Below, in pieces: positions 34,764 to 42,143 of a stretch of DNA of 64,000 nt. Every line of letters starts with the position of its first letter. Positions within the stretch are counted from its first letter, which is position 1. Origin of the DNA: UBA7803 sp041686955 (GTDB taxonomy: Bacteria; Pseudomonadota; Gammaproteobacteria; Pseudomonadales; Azotimanducaceae); the NCBI GenBank assembly GCA_041686955.1, contig JAWLCV010000003.1, positions 31,879 through 95,878 on the forward strand, read 5' to 3'. The notes beneath the pieces are model-generated. The model was not told where the DNA came from. It made no database searches and saw nothing but the letters and a program-made list of their open reading frames with translations. A program made the position numbers and the translations under genes.

Positions 34764-36053
34764 ATGACCAGAGCAACAGACGACCAAGCCGCCGTCGACG
34801 ACATTCGGCTGTTCGACGTCTCCACCCTCATCGATCCCTACGACGCCTACAAGCGGCTGCGGGATCAGGCTCCGGTTCACTACGTGCCCGAGCTGAACAT
34901 CCACGTGGTGACCCGCTACGACCTGGTGCGACAGGCCATCAAGGACACGGAGACCTTCTCCAGCCGCTTCGACGGCTTCCTGCAGACCGCCCAGCAGATG
35001 GCCTTCCAGGCCGCGCCTGCGGAAGTGCAACGGAAGCTGTTGCACATCAACAACCAGATGATCCCCCTGCCCCCCACCATGCTGACCCTGGACGAGCCGG
35101 AGCACAGCAAGTACCGGTCGCTGGTCAGCGAGCTCTTCACCGGCAGCCGCATCAAGAAAATGGAGCCCTACGTCGCAGGCATCATCGACGCGGCGGCCGA
35201 TCGTCTGGTGGAACGGGACGATGTGGACTTCATGGAGGCCTTCGCCTTCCCGGTGCCCCTCAGAATCATCTCCGACCGACTCGGCATTCCCGAAGAGGAT
35301 CGGGCGTTCTTCTACGATGCGGCCACCGCCGCCGCCGCGGCGCTACGACTCTCCCCGGTGGCACCCGACGAGATGGTTCGCCGGGCGCAACTCGCGGTGG
35401 ATCTGCAGAAGCTCCTGGTGCGGCTCATCGAAGCGGGCCGCAGCGAGCCCACCGACGACATGATCAGCATCCTGGCCAACAGCAAGCTGGCCGACGAAAA
35501 CCGCTTGTTGACCCACGGCGAGTGTCTGTCGATCCTCAACCAGTTTCTGGTGGCAGGCCACGAGACCACCACCAGTACCTTCGGCTGGGGCATGCTGCTG
35601 CTCTGCCAAAACCCGGAGCTGCAGGAGAAGCTGCGCGGCGACGCGAAACTCGTCCGCACGTTCGTCGAGGAGACGCTGCGCCTGGAAGCGCCGGTTCAGG
35701 GCCTGCCGCGGCTGGTTACTCGCGACACCGAGCTCGGTGGCCAGCCGCTGAAGGCCGGGGAGCTGATCATGCTGCGTTACGGAGCGGCGAACCGGGACGA
35801 GCGCCAGTTCGAGAACCCGGACGACGTGGATCTGCACCGACAGAAAGCAGGCATGCAGCTCGCCTTCGGGTCAGGCGTGCACCACTGCATCGGCGCGCCA
35901 CTGGCGCGGCAGGAGCTGAACCTGGGTTTTCCTGCGCTGCTGGAGCGGATGCAGAACATTCGTCTGTCCGCGGACCATCCCCCTCCCCAGGCGGAACCCA
36001 GCTTCATCCTGCGCAACCTGCCGCACCTGTTGATCCGGTTCGACCGCCGCTGA
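34764..36053 (+). CDS. Cytochrome P450 (third of three)
   Basis: A 429-residue soluble P450. I-helix LVAGHETTTSTFGWG, ExxR in FVEETLRLEA, haem loop FGSGVHHCIGAPLARQE. It follows the E2 gene by 45 bp and precedes a VOC gene by 48 bp in the same direction, so the dehydrogenase complex is bracketed by two P450 genes. Electron-transfer partners are not encoded nearby. The three P450s share the AGxETTT and the RFDRR/RFSVR endings, pointing to duplication within one family. Confidence 0.95.
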   Translation: MTRATDDQAAVDDIRLFDVSTLIDPYDAYKRLRDQAPVHYVPELNIHVVTRYDLVRQAIKDTETFSSRFDGFLQTAQQMAFQAAPAEVQRKLLHINNQMIPLPPTMLTLDEPEHSKYRSLVSELFTGSRIKKMEPYVAGIIDAAADRLVERDDVDFMEAFAFPVPLRIISDRLGIPEEDRAFFYDAATAAAAALRLSPVAPDEMVRRAQLAVDLQKLLVRLIEAGRSEPTDDMISILANSKLADENRLLTHGECLSILNQFLVAGHETTTSTFGWGMLLLCQNPELQEKLRGDAKLVRTFVEETLRLEAPVQGLPRLVTRDTELGGQPLKAGELIMLRYGAANRDERQFENPDDVDLHRQKAGMQLAFGSGVHHCIGAPLARQELNLGFPALLERMQNIRLSADHPPPQAEPSFILRNLPHLLIRFDRR

Positions 36054-36101
36054 AGCGTTGCGCGATCGCCGACAGACTAGAAACCGAGGGAGAGCAAACC
36101 G

Positions 36102-36638
36102 ATGAACCGGCCCACCGATCGCAACGTCTTCCAGAACGCATGGGTCGTCGACGACCTGGACCAGGCCATGAAACGATGGGTGGAGGAGATGGGGGTAGGC
36201 CCCTTCTTCGTGGCGGAGCACGGCGCCCAGTTCAGCGAGCTTCGCTACCGCGGCGAGCCTAGCGAGCTCGCCATGAAGGTGGCGCTGGCCCAGGCGGGGC
36301 CGGTCCAGATCGAGCTGATCCAGCCCACGACCGAGAAGCCCTGCGCCTATCGGGACAGCGTGCCGCCGGGCACCGTCGGCTTTCACCACATGTGCGTGTG
36401 GACCCACGACATCGAATCCGACACCCGGTACTTCGAGGGCCTCGGCTATCCTGCCGTCAACATCGGCAAAGCGGGCCACGCCTGGTTCGCCTACTACGAC
36501 ACCCGCCCCCTCATGGGCTGCATGCTGGAGGTGGTGGAAAAGAAACCGGAGATCGAGGCCGTGTTCGGCCGCATTGCAGAGATCTGCGCCGACTGGAACG
36601 GCGAGCGCCCCGTTCGCACCATGGCGGATCTCTGGTAG
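36102..36638 (+). CDS. VOC (glyoxalase-like) family protein
   Basis: A 178-residue vicinal-oxygen-chelate protein. Two beta-alpha-beta-beta-beta units are visible, the first with VQIELIQP and the second starting GFHHMCVWTHDI with HAWFAYYDTR and CMLEVVEKKP. The metal ligands are likely the His of FHHM and the Glu residues of IELIQ and MLEVV. It is similar to the VOC protein at 47674. It probably acts on a ring-fission or CoA-type intermediate such as methylmalonyl-CoA epimerase relatives do. The exact reaction is not known. Confidence 0.8.
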   Translation: MNRPTDRNVFQNAWVVDDLDQAMKRWVEEMGVGPFFVAEHGAQFSELRYRGEPSELAMKVALAQAGPVQIELIQPTTEKPCAYRDSVPPGTVGFHHMCVWTHDIESDTRYFEGLGYPAVNIGKAGHAWFAYYDTRPLMGCMLEVVEKKPEIEAVFGRIAEICADWNGERPVRTMADLW

Positions 36639-36663
36639 AGCCTTTGGAAGGAGACGACGACTG

Positions 36664-37026
36664 ATGACCAATAGCGACATCGTGCTGGCGTTCATCGACG
36701 CCTGGAACCGCATGGACTGGGATGCCGTGGTGGACGCTCTCGCGGACGACGTGGTCTACCACAACATTCCCATGGAGCCCGTGGTTGGTCGGGAAGCGGC
36801 CCGGGCGGTCATCACCGGCATGCAGCCCGAGGCCGTGAACTGGGAGGTGCTCTCCATCGCAGAGAACGGCAACAAGGTGCTCACGGAACGGCTCGACAAC
36901 TTCGACATGCCCGGCGGCAAGAAGCTGTCGGTTCCCGTAATGGGCACCTTCGAGATTGCCGACGGGAAGATCACCGCCTGGCGGGACTACTTCGACCTGG
37001 CCACCTTCACCAGCCAGATGGCGTGA
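36664..37026 (+). CDS. Limonene-1,2-epoxide hydrolase-like (NTF2 fold) protein
   Basis: A 120-residue NTF2-fold protein. The Asp-Arg-Asp catalytic set of limonene epoxide hydrolase is recognisable: Arg and Asp in TERLDNFDM and the second Asp in ITAWRDYFDLA. Family length is about 120-150 residues, so it is complete. Hydrolysis of an epoxide made by a neighbouring P450 or Rieske enzyme is an attractive but inferred role. The ATG follows GGAGACGACG. It is convergent with the SDR at 37037, 10 bp apart. Confidence 0.8.
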   Translation: MTNSDIVLAFIDAWNRMDWDAVVDALADDVVYHNIPMEPVVGREAARAVITGMQPEAVNWEVLSIAENGNKVLTERLDNFDMPGGKKLSVPVMGTFEIADGKITAWRDYFDLATFTSQMA

Positions 37027-37036
37027 TCTCGGCCCG

Positions 37037-37768
37037 CTACGCCTCGAACTGCGGCGCGGGCACCACCTGAGCCGGTTCCGCTGCGTTGACACGCAGGCGG
37101 ATCTCTCCGGTCGCCCCGCGTTCGAGCAGGTCGAGGACTTCGTCGGCGAGGACACTCGCCGGCATCATCGCCATTCCACCGCTGCGCAGCGCCCCTGGCA
37201 CGATGGGCGTGTCCACCCCTCCGGGGCAGATGGCGTTGATGCGCAGCTTCGATTCCGGTGCGGCCGCGGCGACGCTCCGCACCAGCCCCACCAGGGCGTG
37301 CTTCGTGGCGGAGTACATGGGATCGAGGGGCAGCGGCACGAGGCCCACCAGCGAGGCGGTGACCGTTATGGCGCCGCCCCGCGCGCGCATGAGAGGCATG
37401 AGGGCCTGCAGGCCGAACACCACGCCATCGAGATTGACGCCGACGATGCGCCGATAGCTCTCCAGCGGCAGCTCGTCGATGGTTACGAACGGCTGGTCCG
37501 CACCCACGCTCATCACGCCGGCGTTGAGATGAGCGTAGTCGGGAACGCCCACCTTCTCGATGCAGGCTGCCACGGCCGCGCGCCAATCATCGGGATCCGC
37601 CACGTTGCAGCGGATGAAGCAGGCACCGATGGCATCAGCCAACGCGCCACCCTGGCCCTCGTCGACGTCCAGCAAGGCCACCCGAACCCCCGCCGCGGCG
37701 AGCTTTCGACACACCTCGGCTCCGATCCCGGATGCCCCCCCGGTCACCAGCGCGACTTTACCCTTCAT
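37037..37768 (-). CDS. SDR family oxidoreductase
   Basis: A 243-residue short-chain dehydrogenase: TGGASGIG near residue 9, LNAGVMSVG near 85, catalytic TASLVG and YSATKHA. The ATG lies inside the end of the candidate selenoprotein gene (11-bp overlap), so its translation is probably coupled to ribosomes that finish that upstream frame. This matters because those ribosomes must pass the in-frame TGA. Confidence 0.92.
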   Translation of the reverse strand: MKGKVALVTGGASGIGAEVCRKLAAAGVRVALLDVDEGQGGALADAIGACFIRCNVADPDDWRAAVAACIEKVGVPDYAHLNAGVMSVGADQPFVTIDELPLESYRRIVGVNLDGVVFGLQALMPLMRARGGAITVTASLVGLVPLPLDPMYSATKHALVGLVRSVAAAAPESKLRINAICPGGVDTPIVPGALRSGGMAMMPASVLADEVLDLLERGATGEIRLRVNAAEPAQVVPAPQFEA

Positions 37769-38318
37769 GCTCCTCTTCTTCTGCTGCTTGGTCGATGCGA
37801 GCTTGCCCGCTTCCCGGCGTGGGCACCACCGTCACCGGCATGTCGTCCGGCTCGAGACCGAGGTTGATGAGCACCTTGGACATCCCGAGAAAGAGCCCCA
37901 CCCCGAGCGCCAGCTCCACGATTTCGGCATCGCTGAAGTGAGTCTTCAGCGTTCGGCGGGCTGCCTCGCTCAGGCTCTGCGGATATCCGATGATGGCGTC
38001 GGTGAGCTCGAGGGCCGCCACTTCGGCCTCACCGAAGGCCGATTCGTAGCCGTCGGCGATGTGATCGACGTCCGTCTCTTCCAGCCCTGCCTCACGGGCA
38101 GAGTCGAAACGAACGCGCTTTCAGTAGCCGCAATCCGTCACCCGGGCGTTCCGCAGCCGGGTCATCTCCTTCAGGGTCGCCGGCACCACGCCGTGCTGCC
38201 AGAACTCCGCGTACAGGTCGAAAAAGCTCGCCGTGATGTCGGGCACATGACTCATCACCGACGCGAAATCCGCGGCTGCACCGGGTATCGCCGACTGGAT
38301 TCTCGGCTTGGTGGACAT
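37758..38318 (-). CDS. Candidate selenoprotein, AhpD/carboxymuconolactone decarboxylase family
   Basis: Two frames that would be separate ORFs form one 186-residue protein if the TGA at 38121-38123 (codon 66) is read as selenocysteine. Sequence before it is TRLRNARVTDCGY and after it KRVRFDSAREAGLEETDV, in the same frame. The TGA sits at the second Cys of the family's redox CxxC, giving C-G-Y-U. A 12-pair hairpin follows with its loop 25-29 nt after the TGA (38079-38109). The ATG has GAGGAGG 6 nt upstream, and the total length is normal for the family. AhpD-like selenoproteins are known from marine metagenomes. The alternative is a nonsense mutation or a base error (TGC to TGA). Other genes here use TGA as a normal stop. 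Confidence 0.75.
38079..38109 (-). promoter_or_regulatory. Candidate bacterial SECIS hairpin
   Basis: On the mRNA strand CUCUGCC pairs fully with GGCAGGG (7 bp, one G-U) around loop CGUGA. Below one A-C mismatch five more pairs form (UUUCG with UGGAA). The loop begins 25 nt after the TGA and has G as its second base followed by U, matching the bacterial SECIS model (loop 16-37 nt from UGA, early G). It lies within coding sequence, as expected for bacteria. Confidence 0.7.
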
Positions 38319-38348
38319 GATCACCTCCTCGTTCAACAGAATAATGGG

Positions 38349-38846
38349 TCAGACCAGCGCGCCGCGCCGCAACGGCGGATCATCGAATGCGCACGGTCTG
38401 GCTTCGACGCCCAGAACGAGCTTCAAGCGACAGGTCACGTCGAAGAATGCCAGCGCCGTCAGCAGCCCCACCGCGCCAGTCGATCCGAGGGCGCGCTCGA
38501 TGGCCTGCACGTCGGCATCCTCGATCTGATGGTGCGCGTAGGGCATCAGCTCCGCCACCTGGAGGGCAGCCTGCTCGGCGGCCTCGAAGCCGGAAAAATC
38601 CCCCGCCCGCAACGCCGCCAGCTCGGCGTCACCGACGGCGACCTCAGCGTCACGCACGGCCCATTCCGCTTCGCAGTCGTGTATCGCCGCGATCCGCAAA
38701 CGCGTCAGCTCCAGGACACGCCGGGGCACCGCGCCATCGTGCCACAGGGTGCGATAAAACGTTCTGTAGCGGGAGAGCAATTCGGGCCGTTGGCCGAGCA
38801 CAGCCTCCAGGGGCGTCTCAGCATTCACGCGCGATACCCAGCTCAT
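38349..38846 (-). CDS. Carboxymuconolactone decarboxylase-fold paralog without CxxC
   Basis: A 165-residue protein sharing the layout of the downstream candidate selenoprotein: VPRRVLELTRLRIAAIHDCEAEW aligns (in shorter pieces, ELTRLR and HDC) with the neighbour's EMTRLR and TDC. The first redox Cys is kept, but the position of the second Cys/Sec is Glu, so CxxC peroxidase chemistry is unlikely. The start is at MSWVSRV, 8 nt after GGAGG. It precedes the selenoprotein gene by 30 bp in the same operon. It may be a partner subunit, since this fold usually forms oligomers. Confidence 0.75.
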   Translation of the reverse strand: MSWVSRVNAETPLEAVLGQRPELLSRYRTFYRTLWHDGAVPRRVLELTRLRIAAIHDCEAEWAVRDAEVAVGDAELAALRAGDFSGFEAAEQAALQVAELMPYAHHQIEDADVQAIERALGSTGAVGLLTALAFFDVTCRLKLVLGVEARPCAFDDPPLRRGALV

Positions 38847-38912
38847 CGACATTTCCTCCCTCGTGACCCGAGAGGATGGCATGCAAAGTCGCACAACGGA
38901 ACCCTCACCCTG

Positions 38913-40256
38913 TCACGGCGTTTCCCGCAGCCACTCGTCCACCCAGTCGTGAAAATGCTGAACACGCACTTCGTCCTCGTTCAGCATGGCTCGCTCGAAC
39001 CCCCGCGAGCGCATGCCCGCCTGCATGTCCCGAAGAAGATGGATGTCCTGATCGATGGTGATGGTCATGGAATGTCTGCCTGCGATCACGTCGTCCTGAT
39101 CGAACGTCTCCCTGGGCGGTCGTCCCCCCGCGGACACCAGTGACGCATCAGGATCGCCCAGGAGGCTCAGCCCGCGGCTGCCGTCAGCGGGCAGATCGAT
39201 CCGCAACGTCCACTTGTCGAAGAAGCACTTGCTGGGATCGGTCGGATGCGGTCGCGGCCTCATGATCCACAGCTCCTCGGGCTTGATGGTCATGATCACG
39301 TTGGGAAACAGGTCGTACTGGTAGACGTCCGATATCTGCTGGTCCGTGAAGCCCGAGTAGTCGAAGCCGAGCTCGGCCCCGATCCGGCGCTTCTGTTGCT
39401 GGACGGCTCGGCGGATCTCCGGCACACGCCCTGTGAAATCCGCCGGATCCAGCCCCAGGGGGCGGATCGCCGCCGCCAGAATGGGCGGGACCTCCTCGGG
39501 CACGCCATAGCGCGGGTTGGTCACGTAGCCTTCCACCAGCACTCGGCGGTGTCCGAACGGCCACAGCTCGTTGCAGGCGTTGCAGCAGTCGACAAAGCTC
39601 GCGTGCTGCGGATGGAGGTAGTCCACGTGATACTGCTCGCTGAAGTTGTCGATGCACGTCTTCCAGTTCGCATCGAGCCTCACGGTCTGATCCTTGACCA
39701 GCATCATCTTGTCGAACCGGTAGGGCGCCAGTTGCTCCGGGACGATTCCAAGGAAATCCTCGAGCGGCGGGGCCAGTGGATCCATGTTGACCCACACGAG
39801 ACCCGCCCAGCTGGCCACCTGCAGCGGCTTCAACGAGAGCTTCTCGCAGGGGAGTCCCTGGGTGAACCGCTCCGCGTCCGGCACGTGCTTCAACGTGCCG
39901 TCCAGGTGGTACGTCCAGCCATGATAGGGGCAGCTTATGGCCATTACGCTGCCTCGCTCGTTGGTCATGATGCGGTTGCCCCGGTGCTGGCAGGCATTGA
40001 AGACCGCGGAGAGCCCGCCGGCTTCCGTGCGGCTGACGATGATGGACTCGGGACCGATCTCGAAGACGAAGTAGTCACCGGGCTCCTCCAGGTCGCACTC
40101 CAGGCCGGCCAGCAGCCAGTTACGGGTCCAGATGCCCTCCCACTCGCGGCGCATGAAATCCGGGTCCGTGTAGCGCGCCGCCTCCAGCGTAGCCCGCCGG
40201 CTGGTCCGCGCCGAAGCTCCCCCGGGAAAATCGATGTACGCGTACGGCTGAGGCAC
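38913..40256 (-). CDS. Rieske non-heme iron oxygenase, alpha subunit
   Basis: A 447-residue Rieske oxygenase distinct from the 8170/46115 pair. The Rieske ligands are in NACQHRGNR and SCPYHGWTY. The iron site reads NWKTCIDNFSEQYHVDYLHP, giving E-x2-H-x4-H. The start is taken as the GTG in VPQPYAYIDF because AAGGAGG lies 5 nt before it. An ATG 33 nt further upstream is possible. It is divergent from a PNPOx-fold gene 99 bp away and heads the minus-strand set that includes both carboxymuconolactone-decarboxylase-fold genes and an SDR. Confidence 0.93.
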   Translation of the reverse strand: MPQPYAYIDFPGGASARTSRRATLEAARYTDPDFMRREWEGIWTRNWLLAGLECDLEEPGDYFVFEIGPESIIVSRTEAGGLSAVFNACQHRGNRIMTNERGSVMAISCPYHGWTYHLDGTLKHVPDAERFTQGLPCEKLSLKPLQVASWAGLVWVNMDPLAPPLEDFLGIVPEQLAPYRFDKMMLVKDQTVRLDANWKTCIDNFSEQYHVDYLHPQHASFVDCCNACNELWPFGHRRVLVEGYVTNPRYGVPEEVPPILAAAIRPLGLDPADFTGRVPEIRRAVQQQKRRIGAELGFDYSGFTDQQISDVYQYDLFPNVIMTIKPEELWIMRPRPHPTDPSKCFFDKWTLRIDLPADGSRGLSLLGDPDASLVSAGGRPPRETFDQDDVIAGRHSMTITIDQDIHLLRDMQAGMRSRGFERAMLNEDEVRVQHFHDWVDEWLRETP

Positions 40257-40355
40257 GGTCCCCTCCTTATCGCCTTGAAGTACCATCAAGTCTTACCCGA
40301 ACATGCCCGCGGGTGCCATACTCCCGGAGACATTCGACATCGACGGAGCACGCAG

Positions 40356-40919
40356 ATGACGGACACGACCTCCCCCTCTCAGGCGACCAACTACGACGAC
40401 GTGAAGCAGTACCGACTCGACCCTGTACGGGAGCAGGAGCTGGTCAAAAGCGCCGGCGAGTGCGTGTTCTGCTGGGCTAACAAGGCGGGGCACCCAATCG
40501 GGGTCATCACCGCCTACGTGCCCGTCGACGGCAAGATCTGGATGACGGCCACCCGCGAGCGGGTGCGCGTGAAGGCCATCGCCCGCGACGGCCGGTCGTC
40601 CGTCGTCATCTCGAGCAAGGGAACGCCCATGGGCGGAGGCAAGACCGTCACGTACAAAGGACATACGGTCATTCACGACGACCCAGAAACCAAGATGTGG
40701 ATGTATCGCCTGCTGGCGAAAGGCATGGCCGCGTCCAAGGATGAAGGCAACGCCTTCACCCGCAGGCTGGATCCCGATGTGTTCGTGCGCTTTCTGGATA
40801 CCCCGGAACGGGTGGTTCTGGAGTTCACGCCGGAAATGTCCATCCCCTTCGATGGCGACAAGATGGCCCAGGGAACGGCCGCGGCTTACGCCGAGTTTGC
40901 GCGGGAGCATGGTTCCTAG
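40356..40919 (+). CDS. Pyridoxamine 5'-phosphate oxidase-fold protein
   Basis: A 187-residue split-barrel flavin-binding protein: ECVFCWANKAGHPIGVITAYV, then WMTATRERVRVKAIARDGR and SSVVISSKG form the usual strands and the flavin phosphate-binding region. Members bind FMN or F420 and reduce small molecules. The role here is unknown. It is divergent from the Rieske gene at 38913-40256. The region after it, 40920-41389, has only a gene remnant and a control site. Confidence 0.75.
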   Translation: MTDTTSPSQATNYDDVKQYRLDPVREQELVKSAGECVFCWANKAGHPIGVITAYVPVDGKIWMTATRERVRVKAIARDGRSSVVISSKGTPMGGGKTVTYKGHTVIHDDPETKMWMYRLLAKGMAASKDEGNAFTRRLDPDVFVRFLDTPERVVLEFTPEMSIPFDGDKMAQGTAAAYAEFAREHGS

Positions 40920-40938
40920 ATCCCGCCGACGCCGCCCG

Positions 40939-41229
40939 TCAGGCCGCCTCGGCGCCGCGCCATGCGGCGGCCGCCTGCAGCGCCTCGCGCAGCGGCTTCA
41001 GACAGAACCCGAGACAGGCCGCGGCGATGCTGTAGTTCACGGCCGCCAGACTCGCCAGCGACAGGTCAATGGCGTCCTCGCGCCCGAACACGTAGTCATT
41101 GGTCATGCCGATGACCAGGGGCGCCAGCAGGTAAGAGATGAACCCCTGGTCGAAGACAACGCACCGTTCGTGCCGGCCGATGACGATGCCGGAAACCGTC
41201 GCAGTTGACGGTAACTCCCGGGTTCGGCT
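40939..41229 (-). pseudogene. Open frame without start; possible membrane-protein remnant
   Basis: A 97-codon open frame bounded by TGA at both ends with no start codon near its 5' end. It reads like a transmembrane protein tail (FISYLLAPLVIGMTNDYVFG, LASLAAVNYSIAAACLGFC). A start at the internal ATG would give only 55 residues. Codon use fits real coding DNA, so a 5'-truncated gene is the best guess. Part of it overlaps the operator-like site at 41192. From 41235 to 41389 I see only leader sequence. Confidence 0.35.
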
Positions 41230-41234
41230 TCAAT
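41192..41234 (+). promoter_or_regulatory. Promoter with palindromic operator (SDR/TonB operon)
   Basis: Operator copy GAAACCGTCG-N4-TGACGGTAAC at 41192-41215. TTGACG (41205-41210) and TTCAAT (41229-41234) are 18 bp apart and could drive the SDR at 41390 and the receptor behind it, with a leader of about 150 nt. Confidence 0.5.
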
Positions 41235-41389
41235 AGTCGCGGGAGAGCCTCGATTCGAGGGGGAGATTCCGCCATGGCATGGCTGGGTGTGTTTCAGCCT
41301 GATCGGCGACTTCATGCAGCCACGGGTTCACCGCGACCCGGGCACCGTCAGCACGTATCCCCTTTTTCCGGAAGGCAACGGAGGCCTGT

Positions 41390-42076
41390 ATGACACGAGT
41401 ACTGATCACCGGTGCCGGGCGAGGCATCGGCCTGGAGCTCACTCGCCAGTATGCCGAGGCAGGTGACGAGGTCATCGCCTGCGTTCGTGATCCTGACGCT
41501 TCGGCCGCGCTCAAGGAGATCGCACGTGGCGGATCTGTCCGCATCGTGCGAATGGACCTGGCCGACTTCGGCAGCATAACGGCGGCCAAGGACGAAATCG
41601 GTGACGAGCCCATCGACATCCTGATCAACAACGCCGGCTACGTGGGCGGCGCGCACCAGAGCATCGACGACGTGGACATCGACGAGTGGCATCGGACCCT
41701 GGACGTCAACACCATCGCGCCACTGCTGATCGCGCGTGCATTCAAGCCGAACCTGATCGCGTCGGGTAACGGCAAGCTGATGAACGTGACCAGCCAGCTG
41801 GCGGCCTCGACCTGGCCCATGGGCGGCATGATCATCTACTCGACCACCAAGGCGGCGCTGTCGAAGATCGGCCAGATTCTCTCCATCGACTGGAAGCAGG
41901 AGCCCATCATCAGCGCGCTCATGCATCCGGGCTGGGTGAAGACCGACATGGGCGGGCCTCATGCCGAGATCACCGCCGAAGAGAGCGCACGCGGCATCCG
42001 CAACGTCATCGCCGGTCTGACCAGCGACGATTCCGGCAAGTTCTTCAAGTGGAACGGCGAAATCCATCCCTGGTGA
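41390..42076 (+). CDS. SDR family oxidoreductase
   Basis: A 228-residue short-chain dehydrogenase of the carbonyl-reductase-like (CsgA/sniffer) type: ITGAGRGIGLELTRQYAEAG at the N-terminus, NNAGYVGG near 82, catalytic NVTSQLA and YSTTKAAL, and the typical HPGWVKTDMGG. It ends with FFKWNGEIHPW. It precedes the second TonB receptor by 67 bp on the same strand, behind an operator-like site. Confidence 0.92.
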   Translation: MTRVLITGAGRGIGLELTRQYAEAGDEVIACVRDPDASAALKEIARGGSVRIVRMDLADFGSITAAKDEIGDEPIDILINNAGYVGGAHQSIDDVDIDEWHRTLDVNTIAPLLIARAFKPNLIASGNGKLMNVTSQLAASTWPMGGMIIYSTTKAALSKIGQILSIDWKQEPIISALMHPGWVKTDMGGPHAEITAEESARGIRNVIAGLTSDDSGKFFKWNGEIHPW

Positions 42077-42143
42077 GAACATAGCAGTCCACCGGTTGGG
42101 ATGCAGGGGAGAAGGCATCGGCCTCAAAAGGGAGCATCGGATC

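Noticed and set aside
40939..41229. A second selenoprotein at the TGA bounding this frame
   Set aside because: There is no start or conserved sequence upstream of that TGA, and no redox Cys context.
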